A stretch of DNA of 64,000 nt from Streptomyces lateritius (GTDB lineage Bacteria > Actinomycetota > Actinomycetes > Streptomycetales > Streptomycetaceae). Shown one piece after another: positions 16,990-25,013 of this stretch (within the stretch, counting starts at the first letter, position 1; every line of letters starts with the position of its first letter). Under the pieces are notes generated by a model. The model saw only the letters and a program-made list of their open reading frames with translations, was not told where the DNA came from and did not search any database. The position numbers and the translations under genes are program-made. The stretch covers positions 82,593 to 146,592 of the forward strand of contig NZ_BMTO01000015.1 of the NCBI RefSeq assembly GCF_014649715.1, read 5' to 3'.

Positions 16990-17943
16990 GTGCTGGATGA
17001 AGTGGAGCGCTGGCTCGAACGGCGGTCCTGGTCCGTGACGGACCGTTCGCTCGACCGGATCCTGGCGGCGAAGCACGCCACCACGGTCAGCGTCGTGCTG
17101 CCCGCGCTCAACGAGGAGGCGACCGTCGGCGACATCGTCTCGGTGATCCGGCGCGAGCTGATGTCCGACGCGGTGCCGCTCGTGGACGAGCTGGTGGTGA
17201 TCGACTCCGGTTCCACCGACCGTACGGCCGAGGTGGCTGCGGCGGCCGGGGCCAGGGTCGTGGCGCGGGACGCGATACTCCCGCGGCTCCCGGCCGTGCC
17301 CGGCAAGGGCGAGGTCCTGTGGCGGTCGCTCTTCGTGACGCACGGGGATGTCGTGTGCTTCGTCGACGCGGACCTGCGGGACTTCTCGGCGGACTTCGTC
17401 TCCGGCATCGTGGGCCCGCTCCTCACCGATCCCGGCGTCGACTTCGTCAAGGCGATGTACGACCGCCCGCTCGGTGACGCACCTGGTCAGGGCGGCCGGG
17501 TGACGGAGCTGGTGGCCCGCCCGCTGCTCAATCTGCACTGGCCGCAGCTGGCCGGCTTCGTGCAGCCGCTGGGCGGCGAGTACGCGGCGCGCCGCTCGCT
17601 GCTCGAGCGCCTGCCCTTCCCGGTCGGTTACGGAGTGGAGCTGGGCCTGCTCGTCGACGCCCTGCACACCGTGGGTCTCGACGCGCTCGCGCAGGTCGAC
17701 GTCGGGGTCCGCAAGCACCGTCACCAGGACGGGCAGGCGCTCGGCCGGATGGCGGCGGCGATCTACCGGACGGCGCAGCTGCGGCTTTCGCGCGGCCATC
17801 TGGTGCGGCCCCGCCTGACGCAGTTCGAGCGGGACGAGACGGGCGAGGGGAGGCGGTTCGCGCCCCGGACGTACGACGTGGACACGGAGGAGCGGCCGCC
17901 GATGGCCGATGTCGCGGAGTACGCGCACCGCCGCGTGGCGTAA
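16990..17943 (+). CDS. gpgS: Glucosyl-3-phosphoglycerate synthase
   Basis: A 317-residue GT-A glycosyltransferase of family GT81 that joins NDP-glucose to 3-phosphoglycerate, the first step to glucosylglycerate and, in mycobacteria, methylglucose lipopolysaccharides. Visible marks are VSVVLPALNEEATVGDIVSV (about 35), DSGSTDRT (about 75), the metal-binding D-A-D in CFVDADL (about 125) and QPLGGEYAARRSLLERLPFP (about 195) with YGVELGLL. GTG start with GGAG five bases ahead. It diverges from the riboswitch-controlled operon and lies 2 kb from otsA, so both are compatible-solute genes. Confidence 0.88.
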   Translation: MLDEVERWLERRSWSVTDRSLDRILAAKHATTVSVVLPALNEEATVGDIVSVIRRELMSDAVPLVDELVVIDSGSTDRTAEVAAAAGARVVARDAILPRLPAVPGKGEVLWRSLFVTHGDVVCFVDADLRDFSADFVSGIVGPLLTDPGVDFVKAMYDRPLGDAPGQGGRVTELVARPLLNLHWPQLAGFVQPLGGEYAARRSLLERLPFPVGYGVELGLLVDALHTVGLDALAQVDVGVRKHRHQDGQALGRMAAAIYRTAQLRLSRGHLVRPRLTQFERDETGEGRRFAPRTYDVDTEERPPMADVAEYAHRRVA

Positions 17944-17981
17944 CCCCGCATGATGATGCGCTTTGCCTACATTTCCGTTTT

Positions 17982-19793
17982 ATGCGGTTTGTGAAGCGAA
18001 TGCATCGGTTGGGATCTCTGTCGGCGGCCCTCTGCCTCGTCGCCGGCCTCGCCGTCGGCACGCACTCCCTCATGGTGGCCGGCCCGGCCGCCGCGGACGT
18101 GGTCGAGCCTTTCGGCAAGCGGTACGAGGAGTCGCTGTACGGCGACTTCCGGACCGTCGGCAACACGGTCATGGGCTGCCCCACCGCCCCCGCCGACCTG
18201 GCCGCGCGCTGCGCGACCGCGGCGGCGGGCCGGGGCGGCGACAACAACAACACCTTCGTGTTGGAGCGGCTCAACACCGCCTCCATGGCCGACGGGTACG
18301 GCTCCAGCACCGGCCGCGTGGAGATCCCGGCCGGCGCCAGGGTCGCGTACGCCCGGCTCTTCTGGGGCGGCAACGACGGCACGTACAAGGGGCCGAGCGG
18401 AGTGCGGCTCAAGCGCTGCGACCTCTCCGGCGGTGATGTGCGGCCCTCGCCCGGCGACTACGCGACGACGGCGCCGCGCATCAGGGTCGGGGCGGGGCCC
18501 GAGACGCCGGTCTCCCTCGACAGCATGGTCGCCGACCCGGCGGACACCGACGGCCCGCACTACTACACGGGCGAGTCGGACGTGACGGCCGCCTTCGCGG
18601 GTGTCACCGGCGGTACGGACACCCGGATCGCGGTCGGCAACATCTGGGCGGCCGCCGGCAAGGGCTGCGTGGCGGGCTGGTCCCTGACGGTCGTCCACGC
18701 GTTCCCCGGCCCCGAGCCCACGCACGCGCCGGAGCGCCGCAACGTGTACGTCTACGGCGGCCACGTCCTGCAGCGCTCCACCTCCCCCGCGACGACGATC
18801 ACCGTCGACGGTTTCCACCGGACGGCGGGCACGGTCCGGGCGAGCGTGACGGCGTACGAAGGGGACCGGAACACGCCGGGGGACACGTTCCTCGTCGGCG
18901 GCGAGAAGGTCGCCGAGGCGCACACCGGCAGCACCGGAAACTTCTTCACCGGCGACGACGACGGCGCGGTCTCCCCCCGGCTGGTCGACAACCTGAGCAT
19001 CGACGCCAGGGCCTTCGACGTCCCGGACCGTGCGATCCCGGTCGGGGCGCGCTCCGCCGGGCTGACCTTCTCCACCAGCGGCGACACCTACGTGCCGGCC
19101 GCGCTGGCCCTCTCCGTACCCGTGCCGGACCTGGAGATCACCAAGACGGCGCACCCGAAGAAGGCGAAGCCGGGCGACACCCTCACCTACACGATCACGG
19201 CGAAGAACACCGGCAAGCTCGACCACCGGAACGCCGAGCTGAGCGACGACCTGACGGGGACCCTCGACGACGGTACGTACAACGGCGACGCGAAGGCGAC
19301 GCTCGGGACCGTGACGTACAAGGGGCCGAAGATCGGCTACGTCGGGGACATCCCGGCCGGCGGGACGGCGAAGATCACCTACTCGGTGACGGTCGACGAC
19401 CCGGTGCGCGGCGACGGCAAGCTGGTGAACGGCGTGGTGGTGGAGTCGCCGCGCTCGAACTGCGGGCGCGGCAGCGAGGACCCGGCCTGCGGGGCGGCCC
19501 CGGTGATCGACCCGCCCGAGCGGAAGCCGACCCGGACACCGCCTCCGACCCCGACAGCGACTCCGACCGTCCCCTCGCCGTCCCCCGACCCCGTGGAGTT
19601 CTCCGCCTTCCCGACGCCGGTCCCGGACGCGACGACGCAGCAGCCGCGCCCGGTCCCGCACGGGCCCGGCGGCTCGATGGCCGAGACGGGCTCCCACGGT
19701 GAGCGGCTGTGGCTGCTCGGCGGGCTCGCGCTGGCTCTGGCGGCGACGGGCGTGGTGGCGAAGGCGGCGATGCGCGGCCGACGCGAGAGCTGA
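17982..19793 (+). CDS. Cell-surface protein with DUF11 domain and sortase-like C-terminus
   Basis: 603 residues: signal peptide (about 1-36), a long exported domain to about 375, one DUF11 repeat (about 382-500, EITKTAHPKKAKPGDTLTYT), a Pro/Thr stalk (about 510-555), then M-A-E-T-G, a hydrophobic helix and a basic RGRRES tail. That end is a cell-wall sorting signal; Streptomyces class E sortases prefer LAxTG, and here the first residue is Met. The N-terminal part resembles large actinomycete surface proteins of unknown role. Start at ATG 17982 lacks a good ribosome site; ATG 18000 is an alternative. Confidence 0.75.
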   Translation: MRFVKRMHRLGSLSAALCLVAGLAVGTHSLMVAGPAAADVVEPFGKRYEESLYGDFRTVGNTVMGCPTAPADLAARCATAAAGRGGDNNNTFVLERLNTASMADGYGSSTGRVEIPAGARVAYARLFWGGNDGTYKGPSGVRLKRCDLSGGDVRPSPGDYATTAPRIRVGAGPETPVSLDSMVADPADTDGPHYYTGESDVTAAFAGVTGGTDTRIAVGNIWAAAGKGCVAGWSLTVVHAFPGPEPTHAPERRNVYVYGGHVLQRSTSPATTITVDGFHRTAGTVRASVTAYEGDRNTPGDTFLVGGEKVAEAHTGSTGNFFTGDDDGAVSPRLVDNLSIDARAFDVPDRAIPVGARSAGLTFSTSGDTYVPAALALSVPVPDLEITKTAHPKKAKPGDTLTYTITAKNTGKLDHRNAELSDDLTGTLDDGTYNGDAKATLGTVTYKGPKIGYVGDIPAGGTAKITYSVTVDDPVRGDGKLVNGVVVESPRSNCGRGSEDPACGAAPVIDPPERKPTRTPPPTPTATPTVPSPSPDPVEFSAFPTPVPDATTQQPRPVPHGPGGSMAETGSHGERLWLLGGLALALAATGVVAKAAMRGRRES

Positions 19794-19879
19794 GACGGGA
19801 GGCACAGCGGGTGAGGCGAGGAGTCGCCACGCTTGTATACGTACGTTTGAGCGTTTACGGGACGGGCTAGGTTCGCCAC

Positions 19880-21322
19880 ATGGCTTCTGTGCTCGTTGCC
19901 TCCAATCGGGGCCCCCTCTCGTACGCCCTCGCCGCCGACGGCACGCTCAGTGCCGGGCGCGGCGGGGGCGGTCTCGTCTCCGGCCTGTCCGCCGCCCTCG
20001 CCGAGCAGCCCGACGCGCTGTGGGTCTGCGCGGCGCTGTCGGACGGGGACCGCGAGGCCGTGCGCCGGGGCGTCTTCGAGCCCGGCGTCCGGATGCTGGC
20101 CCTCGACCCGGAGGTCTACGACGACGCGTACAACGGCATCGCGAACTCGGTGCTGTGGTTCCTCCACCACCACCTGTGGGACGTGCCGCGCGAGCCGGTC
20201 TTCGACGCGGAGTTCCGGCGCCGCTGGGAGTCGTACCGCGCCTACAACCGCTCCTTCGCGGAGGCGCTGGCGGAGCAGGCGGCCGAGGGCGCGGAGGTCC
20301 TGGTGCAGGACTACCACCTGGCGCTGGTGCCGGGGCAGCTGCGGGAGCTCCGCCCCGACCTGCGGATCGCCCACTTCACCCATACGCCGTGGGCGTCGCC
20401 CGACTACCTGGGGATGCTCCCGGACGACATCCGCGAGGAGCTTCTGTGGGGGATGCTCGGCGCGGACGAGCTCGGCTTCCACACCTGGCGGTGGGCGTCG
20501 GCGTTCATCGGCGGAGCGGGCATCGACAGCGCCGAGGGGGTTGCGCAAGGCTTCTCGCCGAGCGGTGACCCGTGGCGCGGAGTGCACCACCGCCGCGAGG
20601 GCGGGCCCAAGCGCTCCACGCGCGTGCGGGTGCACCCCCTGGGCGTGGACGCGGACGAGCTGCGGTCGCTGGCGCACCGGCCGGAGGTGGACGAGCGGCT
20701 GGCGGCGCTGCGGGCCGAGGTCGGCGACCGGAGGACGATCGTGCGGGTGGACCGCACGGAGCTGTCGAAGAACGTGCTGCGCGGCCTGCTCGCCTACCGC
20801 GAGCTGCTGCGCGAGCGGCCCGAGTGGCACGACCGGGTCGTCCACCTGGCCTCGGCCTACCCGTCCCGCCAGGACCTGGCGGTGTACCGGGCGTACACGG
20901 CGTCGGTGGCGGAGCTGGCCGAGGAGATCAACGCCGAGTTCGGCACGGAGAACTGGCGGCCGGTACTGCTCTCGGTGAAGGACGACTTCACGCGCTCCCT
21001 CGCGGCCTACCGGATGGCGGACGTGGCCCTGATCAACCCCGTGCGGGACGGGATGAACCTGGTGGCCAAGGAGATCCCGGTGGTCTCGGAGGCGGGTTGC
21101 GCGCTGGTGCTGTCGACGAGGGCGGGGGCGTACGAGGAGCTGCGCGAGGACGCGCTGACGGTCAGCCCCTACGACGTGTCCGAGACGGCGCGTGCCCTGC
21201 ACCGGGCCCTGACGATGCCGCCGGGCGAGCGCGCCGAGCGCACGAAGCGCCTGGCGGCGACCGCGACCGCACTGCCGCCGCAGCGCTGGTTCCTGGACCA
21301 GTTGGACGCCCTGCGCGGCTGA
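19880..21322 (+). CDS. otsA: Trehalose-6-phosphate synthase
   Basis: OtsA (GT20) makes trehalose-6-phosphate from NDP-glucose and glucose-6-phosphate. The 480-residue length is typical. Motifs: SNRGPLS with the Arg-Gly phosphate loop (about 8), GGGGLVSGLSAAL (about 30), VQDYHLALVPGQLR (about 142), VDRTELSKNVLRGLLAYREL (about 290) and NPVRDGMNLVAKE (about 385). A TAGGTT hexamer seven bases before the ATG hints at a leaderless message. It faces otsB, and a perfect bidirectional terminator separates them, so the two steps of trehalose synthesis are on separate transcripts. Confidence 0.95.
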   Translation: MASVLVASNRGPLSYALAADGTLSAGRGGGGLVSGLSAALAEQPDALWVCAALSDGDREAVRRGVFEPGVRMLALDPEVYDDAYNGIANSVLWFLHHHLWDVPREPVFDAEFRRRWESYRAYNRSFAEALAEQAAEGAEVLVQDYHLALVPGQLRELRPDLRIAHFTHTPWASPDYLGMLPDDIREELLWGMLGADELGFHTWRWASAFIGGAGIDSAEGVAQGFSPSGDPWRGVHHRREGGPKRSTRVRVHPLGVDADELRSLAHRPEVDERLAALRAEVGDRRTIVRVDRTELSKNVLRGLLAYRELLRERPEWHDRVVHLASAYPSRQDLAVYRAYTASVAELAEEINAEFGTENWRPVLLSVKDDFTRSLAAYRMADVALINPVRDGMNLVAKEIPVVSEAGCALVLSTRAGAYEELREDALTVSPYDVSETARALHRALTMPPGERAERTKRLAATATALPPQRWFLDQLDALRG

Positions 21323-21346
21323 CCGGCTCCGGCAGCGCGCCGGATG

Positions 21347-21390
21347 GACATGAGGGGCGCCCCGGGAGACCCCGGGGCGCCCCTCATGTC
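21347..21390. terminator. Bidirectional terminator between otsA and otsB
   Basis: Perfect 20-base arms beginning GACATGAGGGGCGCCCCGGG with the loop AGAC. It lies 24 bases after the otsA stop and 18 bases after the otsB stop, and can serve both converging genes. Confidence 0.92.
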
Positions 21391-21408
21391 CCTACGCCTC
21401 GCGTGGGC

Positions 21409-22251
21409 TCAGGCTTCCTCAACCGCCTTCGCCAGTCCCGCGAGGAACTCCACCACCGCGGCCGGCCCCGGGACCGACAGGTCGGCCCGTTCCGCCAGCT
21501 CCGTGACCTCGGCCGAGCCGCTGCACACCAGCAGGCCCGGGGTCCCGTCCGAGCGCAGTTTCTCCACGGCCGCGAAGGCCGGCAGGTCGCCCAGGTCGTC
21601 GCCCGCGTACAGCACGGACCCGGCGCCCACCTCCCGTACGTACTCGGCGAGGGCCACGCCCTTGTCCACGCCGGGCGGGCGCAGTTCCAGGACCATGCGG
21701 CCGGGTTCGAGGACGAGGCCGTGCCGGGTGGCGAGGTCGGCGAGCGGTCCCTTGAGGGCCTCGAAGGCGGCCTGCGGGTCGGTGGAACGGCGGGTGTGTA
21801 CCGCGACCGCGCGGCCCTTCTCCTCGATCCAGGTGCCCGGCCAGGCGCCGTTGCGGTCCAGGTAGCCCGGAAGCTCGGCGCGGACGGCCGCCACGCCCGG
21901 GTGCGGGGCGGCGGCCCGGACGGTGCCGGTGACCGCGTCCCAGCGTTCGGCGCCGTAGTGGCCGAGGACGACGAGGTGTTCCAGGCCCGGCACCCCGGCG
22001 AAGCCGCCGTACCGTACCGCCACGCCTGCCGGGCGTCCGGTGACCACCGCGACCGAGGCGATCCTGGGCGCGAGGGCGGCGAGGGCGGGGACGGCGCCGG
22101 GGTGGGCGCGGGCCTGTTCGGGGTCGGGGACGATCTCGGCGAGTGTCCCGTCGAAGTCGAGGGCGACGACGGCCTTGTCGGGCCGCGCGAGCAGCGCGGC
22201 CAGGCCGTCTCGGCCGGCGGACGTGGTCGGGTGCGGAAGGCTGCTGACCAT
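21409..22251 (-). CDS. otsB: Trehalose-6-phosphate phosphatase
   Basis: A 280-residue HAD-superfamily phosphatase that releases trehalose from trehalose-6-phosphate. HAD motif I is V-A-L-D-F-D-G-T-L-A (Asp 32 and 34), motif II Thr in VVTGRPAG, and the late Asp pair in YAGDDLGDLPAF (about 217). The cap domain between has the typical GHYGAERWD segment. It pairs with the facing otsA gene. The DUF3263 gene is 24 bases upstream on the same strand and is probably in the same operon. Confidence 0.94.
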   Translation of the reverse strand: MVSSLPHPTTSAGRDGLAALLARPDKAVVALDFDGTLAEIVPDPEQARAHPGAVPALAALAPRIASVAVVTGRPAGVAVRYGGFAGVPGLEHLVVLGHYGAERWDAVTGTVRAAAPHPGVAAVRAELPGYLDRNGAWPGTWIEEKGRAVAVHTRRSTDPQAAFEALKGPLADLATRHGLVLEPGRMVLELRPPGVDKGVALAEYVREVGAGSVLYAGDDLGDLPAFAAVEKLRSDGTPGLLVCSGSAEVTELAERADLSVPGPAAVVEFLAGLAKAVEEA

Positions 22252-22274
22252 GGGACGACCCTACCCAGGCGTGC

Positions 22275-22532
22275 TCAGCGGCGCTGCTCCTTCTCCGCAC
22301 GGACCCGTCGCAGCCGGTTGACGGTCACCGGATCGTGGGCGAGCGCCCGGGGGTCGTCGAGGAGGGCGTTGAGGAGCTGGTAGTAGCGGGTCGGCGAGAG
22401 GCCGAGCCGCTCGCGGACTGCCCGCTCCTTGGCGCCGGGGCCGGGCCAGGAGCGGCGTTCGAGGGCGAGGACGGCCCGCTCCCGTTCGCCGAGGCCGTCC
22501 TCCCCGGGTCGGGGGTCGCTCGCGTCGGTCAT
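22275..22532 (-). CDS. DUF3263 family small protein
   Basis: An 85-residue actinobacterial DUF3263 protein. The conserved part runs from LGERERAVLALERRSWPGPG to RERLGLSPTRYYQLLNALLD, which has the feel of a small helix-turn-helix; the C-terminus is highly basic. Function is unknown. It sits directly before otsB on the same strand, 24 bases apart, a neighbourhood I recall from other Streptomyces. It might regulate or simply share the operon. Confidence 0.85.
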   Translation of the reverse strand: MTDASDPRPGEDGLGERERAVLALERRSWPGPGAKERAVRERLGLSPTRYYQLLNALLDDPRALAHDPVTVNRLRRVRAEKEQRR

Positions 22533-22570
22533 ACGAACAACCTATTACTCCCCCGCTGCCGCGGGCGCTC

Positions 22571-23842
22571 CTACTCCGCGCTCTCCGCCGTTGTCGCCTC
22601 GCGCCCGATCTTCCCCAGGACGTCCACGGGCCGGGTGCCCGGCGCGACGGCCTTGCCGATGTTCTGCTTGATGTTCTCGCTGACCTGGGCCCAGGACGTC
22701 TTGCCGACCGGCGGCAGCTGCGAGCTGGGCAGCTCCTTCAGGAACGCGCGGAGGTTCTTGTGCTCCTCCTCGCTCTCCATGCGGGAGTACGCGCTCACGG
22801 TGACCGGCAGCAGGTCGTTGCCGCCCGCGAACGCCAGGACGTTCTTGTCGCTGAAGACGAAGTTGAGGAAGTCGCCGATCTCCTGGCGGTGGCCGTTCTG
22901 CTTGAAGCCCATGATCCAGTCGGCGACGCCCATGGATGCCTTGGCCTTGCCGTTCGGGCCGGGCAGTGCGACCTTGCCGACCGTCACGCCCTTCTTCTCG
23001 GCCTCCTGCATGAGGGACGGGTGGCCGTTGAGCATCCCGACCTCGCCGCGCGTGAAGGCTGCGAAGGCGTCCTTGCGGTTGAGCTTGCCGGGGGCGACGG
23101 GCCCGGTGAGCTCCTTCTCGACCAGGTTCTTCTTGAGCCAGTCGAAGGTCGCCACGTTCTGGTCGGAGTCGATGCGGTAGCGGTCCGTGGCGTCGGTGTA
23201 GCCGTCCCCGCCGCTGAGCAGCCACATCATGGTCTCGGCCTGCGCCTCCTCCGGGCCGAGCGGCAGCGCGAAGGGGTACGGGACATCGTCGTCCTTCAGC
23301 TTCTCCGCGGCGGCGGTCAGCTCGGCCCAGGTGGTCGGGGCCTCGGTGATGCCCGCCCGGTCGAAGAGCTTCTGGTTGAAGAAGAGCAGCCGGGTGGAGG
23401 CGGCGAACGGCAGTCCGTACTGGGTGCGCTTCATCTCGCCGGCGGAGGCGAGCGGCGCCAGGAAGTTGGCCTGGACGGGTATGGAGAGCAGTTCGTCGGC
23501 GGAGTAGAGCTGGCCGGCGGCCGCGTAGTCGGCGTAGGCGCCGATCTGGGCGATGTCGGGTGCCTGGCCGGCCTTGACCATCTCGGCGACCTTGCGGTCG
23601 ACGTCGTTCCAGGACTCGATCTGGACCTCGACGTTCACGCCGGGGTGCTCGGCCTCGTAGGCGGCGGTGAGGTCGTCCCAGTACTTCTGGGTGGTGTTGC
23701 CGCCGGTGAGGTCGTAGTCGGCGGCGACCAGCTTGAGGGTCACGTCGCCGGAGTCGGCGCCGGTGAGGCCACAGCCGGAGATCACTCCGGTCAGGCCGAG
23801 CGCGGCGATGGTCGCGGTCAGTCCAAGAATTCGCCGCTGCAC
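22571..23842 (-). CDS. ABC sugar transporter solute-binding lipoprotein
   Basis: About 423 residues. From the GTG at 23842 it begins with a lipoprotein signal ending V-I-S-G-C-G, so the mature protein is lipid-anchored outside the membrane. The body is a family 1 extracellular sugar-binding protein (AAYEAEHPGVNVEVQIESWND, QAPDIAQIGAYADYA, YGLPFAASTRLLFFNQKLFD). No permease or ATPase gene is next to it. A dre-like box 60 bases upstream, the divergent nagKA operon and the dre-preceded msiK suggest an amino-sugar ligand (inference). The longer frame to 23992 has no signal peptide and is rejected. Confidence 0.88.
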   Translation of the reverse strand: MQRRILGLTATIAALGLTGVISGCGLTGADSGDVTLKLVAADYDLTGGNTTQKYWDDLTAAYEAEHPGVNVEVQIESWNDVDRKVAEMVKAGQAPDIAQIGAYADYAAAGQLYSADELLSIPVQANFLAPLASAGEMKRTQYGLPFAASTRLLFFNQKLFDRAGITEAPTTWAELTAAAEKLKDDDVPYPFALPLGPEEAQAETMMWLLSGGDGYTDATDRYRIDSDQNVATFDWLKKNLVEKELTGPVAPGKLNRKDAFAAFTRGEVGMLNGHPSLMQEAEKKGVTVGKVALPGPNGKAKASMGVADWIMGFKQNGHRQEIGDFLNFVFSDKNVLAFAGGNDLLPVTVSAYSRMESEEEHKNLRAFLKELPSSQLPPVGKTSWAQVSENIKQNIGKAVAPGTRPVDVLGKIGREATTAESAE

Positions 23843-23901
23843 AGCGTCGCCCCACCCTCTTGCTCGTCGTCGAGCCGTGATTCTCACTCCGGGGAAAGCA
23901 T

Positions 23902-23917
23902 AAGGTCTACACCACTT
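23902..23917 (-). promoter_or_regulatory. dre-like DasR box before the sugar-binding lipoprotein
   Basis: AAGGTCTACACCACTT closely follows the DasR-responsive element pattern A-C/G-T-GGTCTA-G/C-ACC-A. It lies 60 bases upstream of the lipoprotein start. DasR represses when free and releases with GlcN-6-phosphate. Confidence 0.75.
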
Positions 23918-24019
23918 GGGTATCGATTCGCCCCCCCTGGGGCCGGGGCGGCCCACGCCGGGCGGCCGTCGCCGCACGTCGGCGGCCCGCATTTGTATGA
24001 CCCCGCAACAATACGGCCC

Positions 24020-24035
24020 AGTGGACTAGACCTTT
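24020..24035 (+). promoter_or_regulatory. dre-like DasR box before nagK-nagA
   Basis: AGTGGACTAGACCTTT is a near palindrome around CTAG and fits the dre pattern. It ends 28 bases before the nagK start. Thirteen bases (GTGGACTAGACCT) are identical to the box before msiK at 46131. Confidence 0.82.
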
Positions 24036-24062
24036 CGGCCGTGTACGCGGGACACTGTCCCC

Positions 24063-25013
24063 GTGAGACACGTCATCGCCCTCGATGTGGGCGGCACCGG
24101 TATGAAGGCCGCCCTGGTCGGGGCGGACGGCACCCTCCTCCACGAGGCACGCCGCGCCACCGCACGCGAGCGCGGCCCCGAGGCCGTCGTCGAGACGATC
24201 CTCGAATTCGCCGCCGAGCTGCGCGCCTACGGCCTGGAGCGGTACGGACAGCCCGCCGCGGCGGCCGGCGTCGCCGTCCCCGGCATCGTCGACGCGGAGA
24301 ACGGCATCGCCGTCTACGCCGCCAACCTCGGCTGGCGCGACGTGCCGATGCGGGCCCTGCTCAGCGAACGCCTCGCCGGCGCCCCCGTCGCCCTCGGCCA
24401 CGACGTCCGCACCGGCGGCCTCGCCGAAGGCCGGATCGGCGCCGGCAACGGCGCCGACCGCTTCCTCTTCGTGCCCCTCGGCACCGGCATCGCCGGCGCC
24501 ATCGGCATCGGCGGCGCCATCGAGGCCGGCGCTCACGGCTACGCCGGCGAGATCGGCCACATCGTCGTCCGCCCCGGCGGCACGGAGTGCGGCTGCGGCC
24601 AGCGCGGCTGTCTGGAGCGCTACGCCTCCGCCTCCGCCGTCTCCCTCGCCTGGGCCGCTGCCTCCGGCGACCCGGGCGCGGACGCGGCCGACTGCGCCAA
24701 AGCCGTCGAGTCCGGCGACACCACGGCCGCACAGGTCTGGCAGGACGCCGTCGACGCCCTCGCCGACGGCCTCGTCACCGCGCTCACCCTGCTGGACCCG
24801 CGCACGCTCATCATCGGTGGCGGTCTCGCCGAGGCCGGGGAAACCTTGTTCACACCACTGAGGGCCGCGGTCGAGGACCGCGTGACGTTCCAGAAGCTGC
24901 CCGCCATCGTCCCGGCGGCCCTCGGGGACACCGCCGGATGTCTGGGCGCGGGCCTCCTCGCCTGGGACCTGCTCGCCGACCAGCGCCCCACCGATTCGGA
25001 GGTATCCGCCTGA
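24063..25013 (+). CDS. nagK: ROK-family sugar kinase, probable N-acetylglucosamine kinase
   Basis: A 316-residue ROK kinase. The ATP loop D-V-G-G-T-G-M-K opens the protein, and the ROK zinc site GHIVVRPGGTECGCGQRGCL (about 165-185; His, then three Cys) is complete, with ERYAS after it. NagK converts cytosolic GlcNAc to GlcNAc-6-phosphate. Assignment to GlcNAc instead of glucose rests on its place: its stop overlaps the nagA start (TGATG) and a dre box stands before it. GTG start. Confidence 0.88.
   Translation: MRHVIALDVGGTGMKAALVGADGTLLHEARRATARERGPEAVVETILEFAAELRAYGLERYGQPAAAAGVAVPGIVDAENGIAVYAANLGWRDVPMRALLSERLAGAPVALGHDVRTGGLAEGRIGAGNGADRFLFVPLGTGIAGAIGIGGAIEAGAHGYAGEIGHIVVRPGGTECGCGQRGCLERYASASAVSLAWAAASGDPGADAADCAKAVESGDTTAAQVWQDAVDALADGLVTALTLLDPRTLIIGGGLAEAGETLFTPLRAAVEDRVTFQKLPAIVPAALGDTAGCLGAGLLAWDLLADQRPTDSEVSA

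Noticed and set aside
17967..19805. 612-residue minus-strand frame opposite the DUF11 surface protein
   Set aside because: Mirror of the real gene; Arg/Gly/Val-rich without domains, and the plus-strand protein has signal peptide and sorting signal.
22760..25012. Upstream extension of the nagA frame to 22760
   Set aside because: It is the shadow of the lipoprotein and nagK genes; the ATG at 25013 overlaps the nagK stop as in coupled genes.
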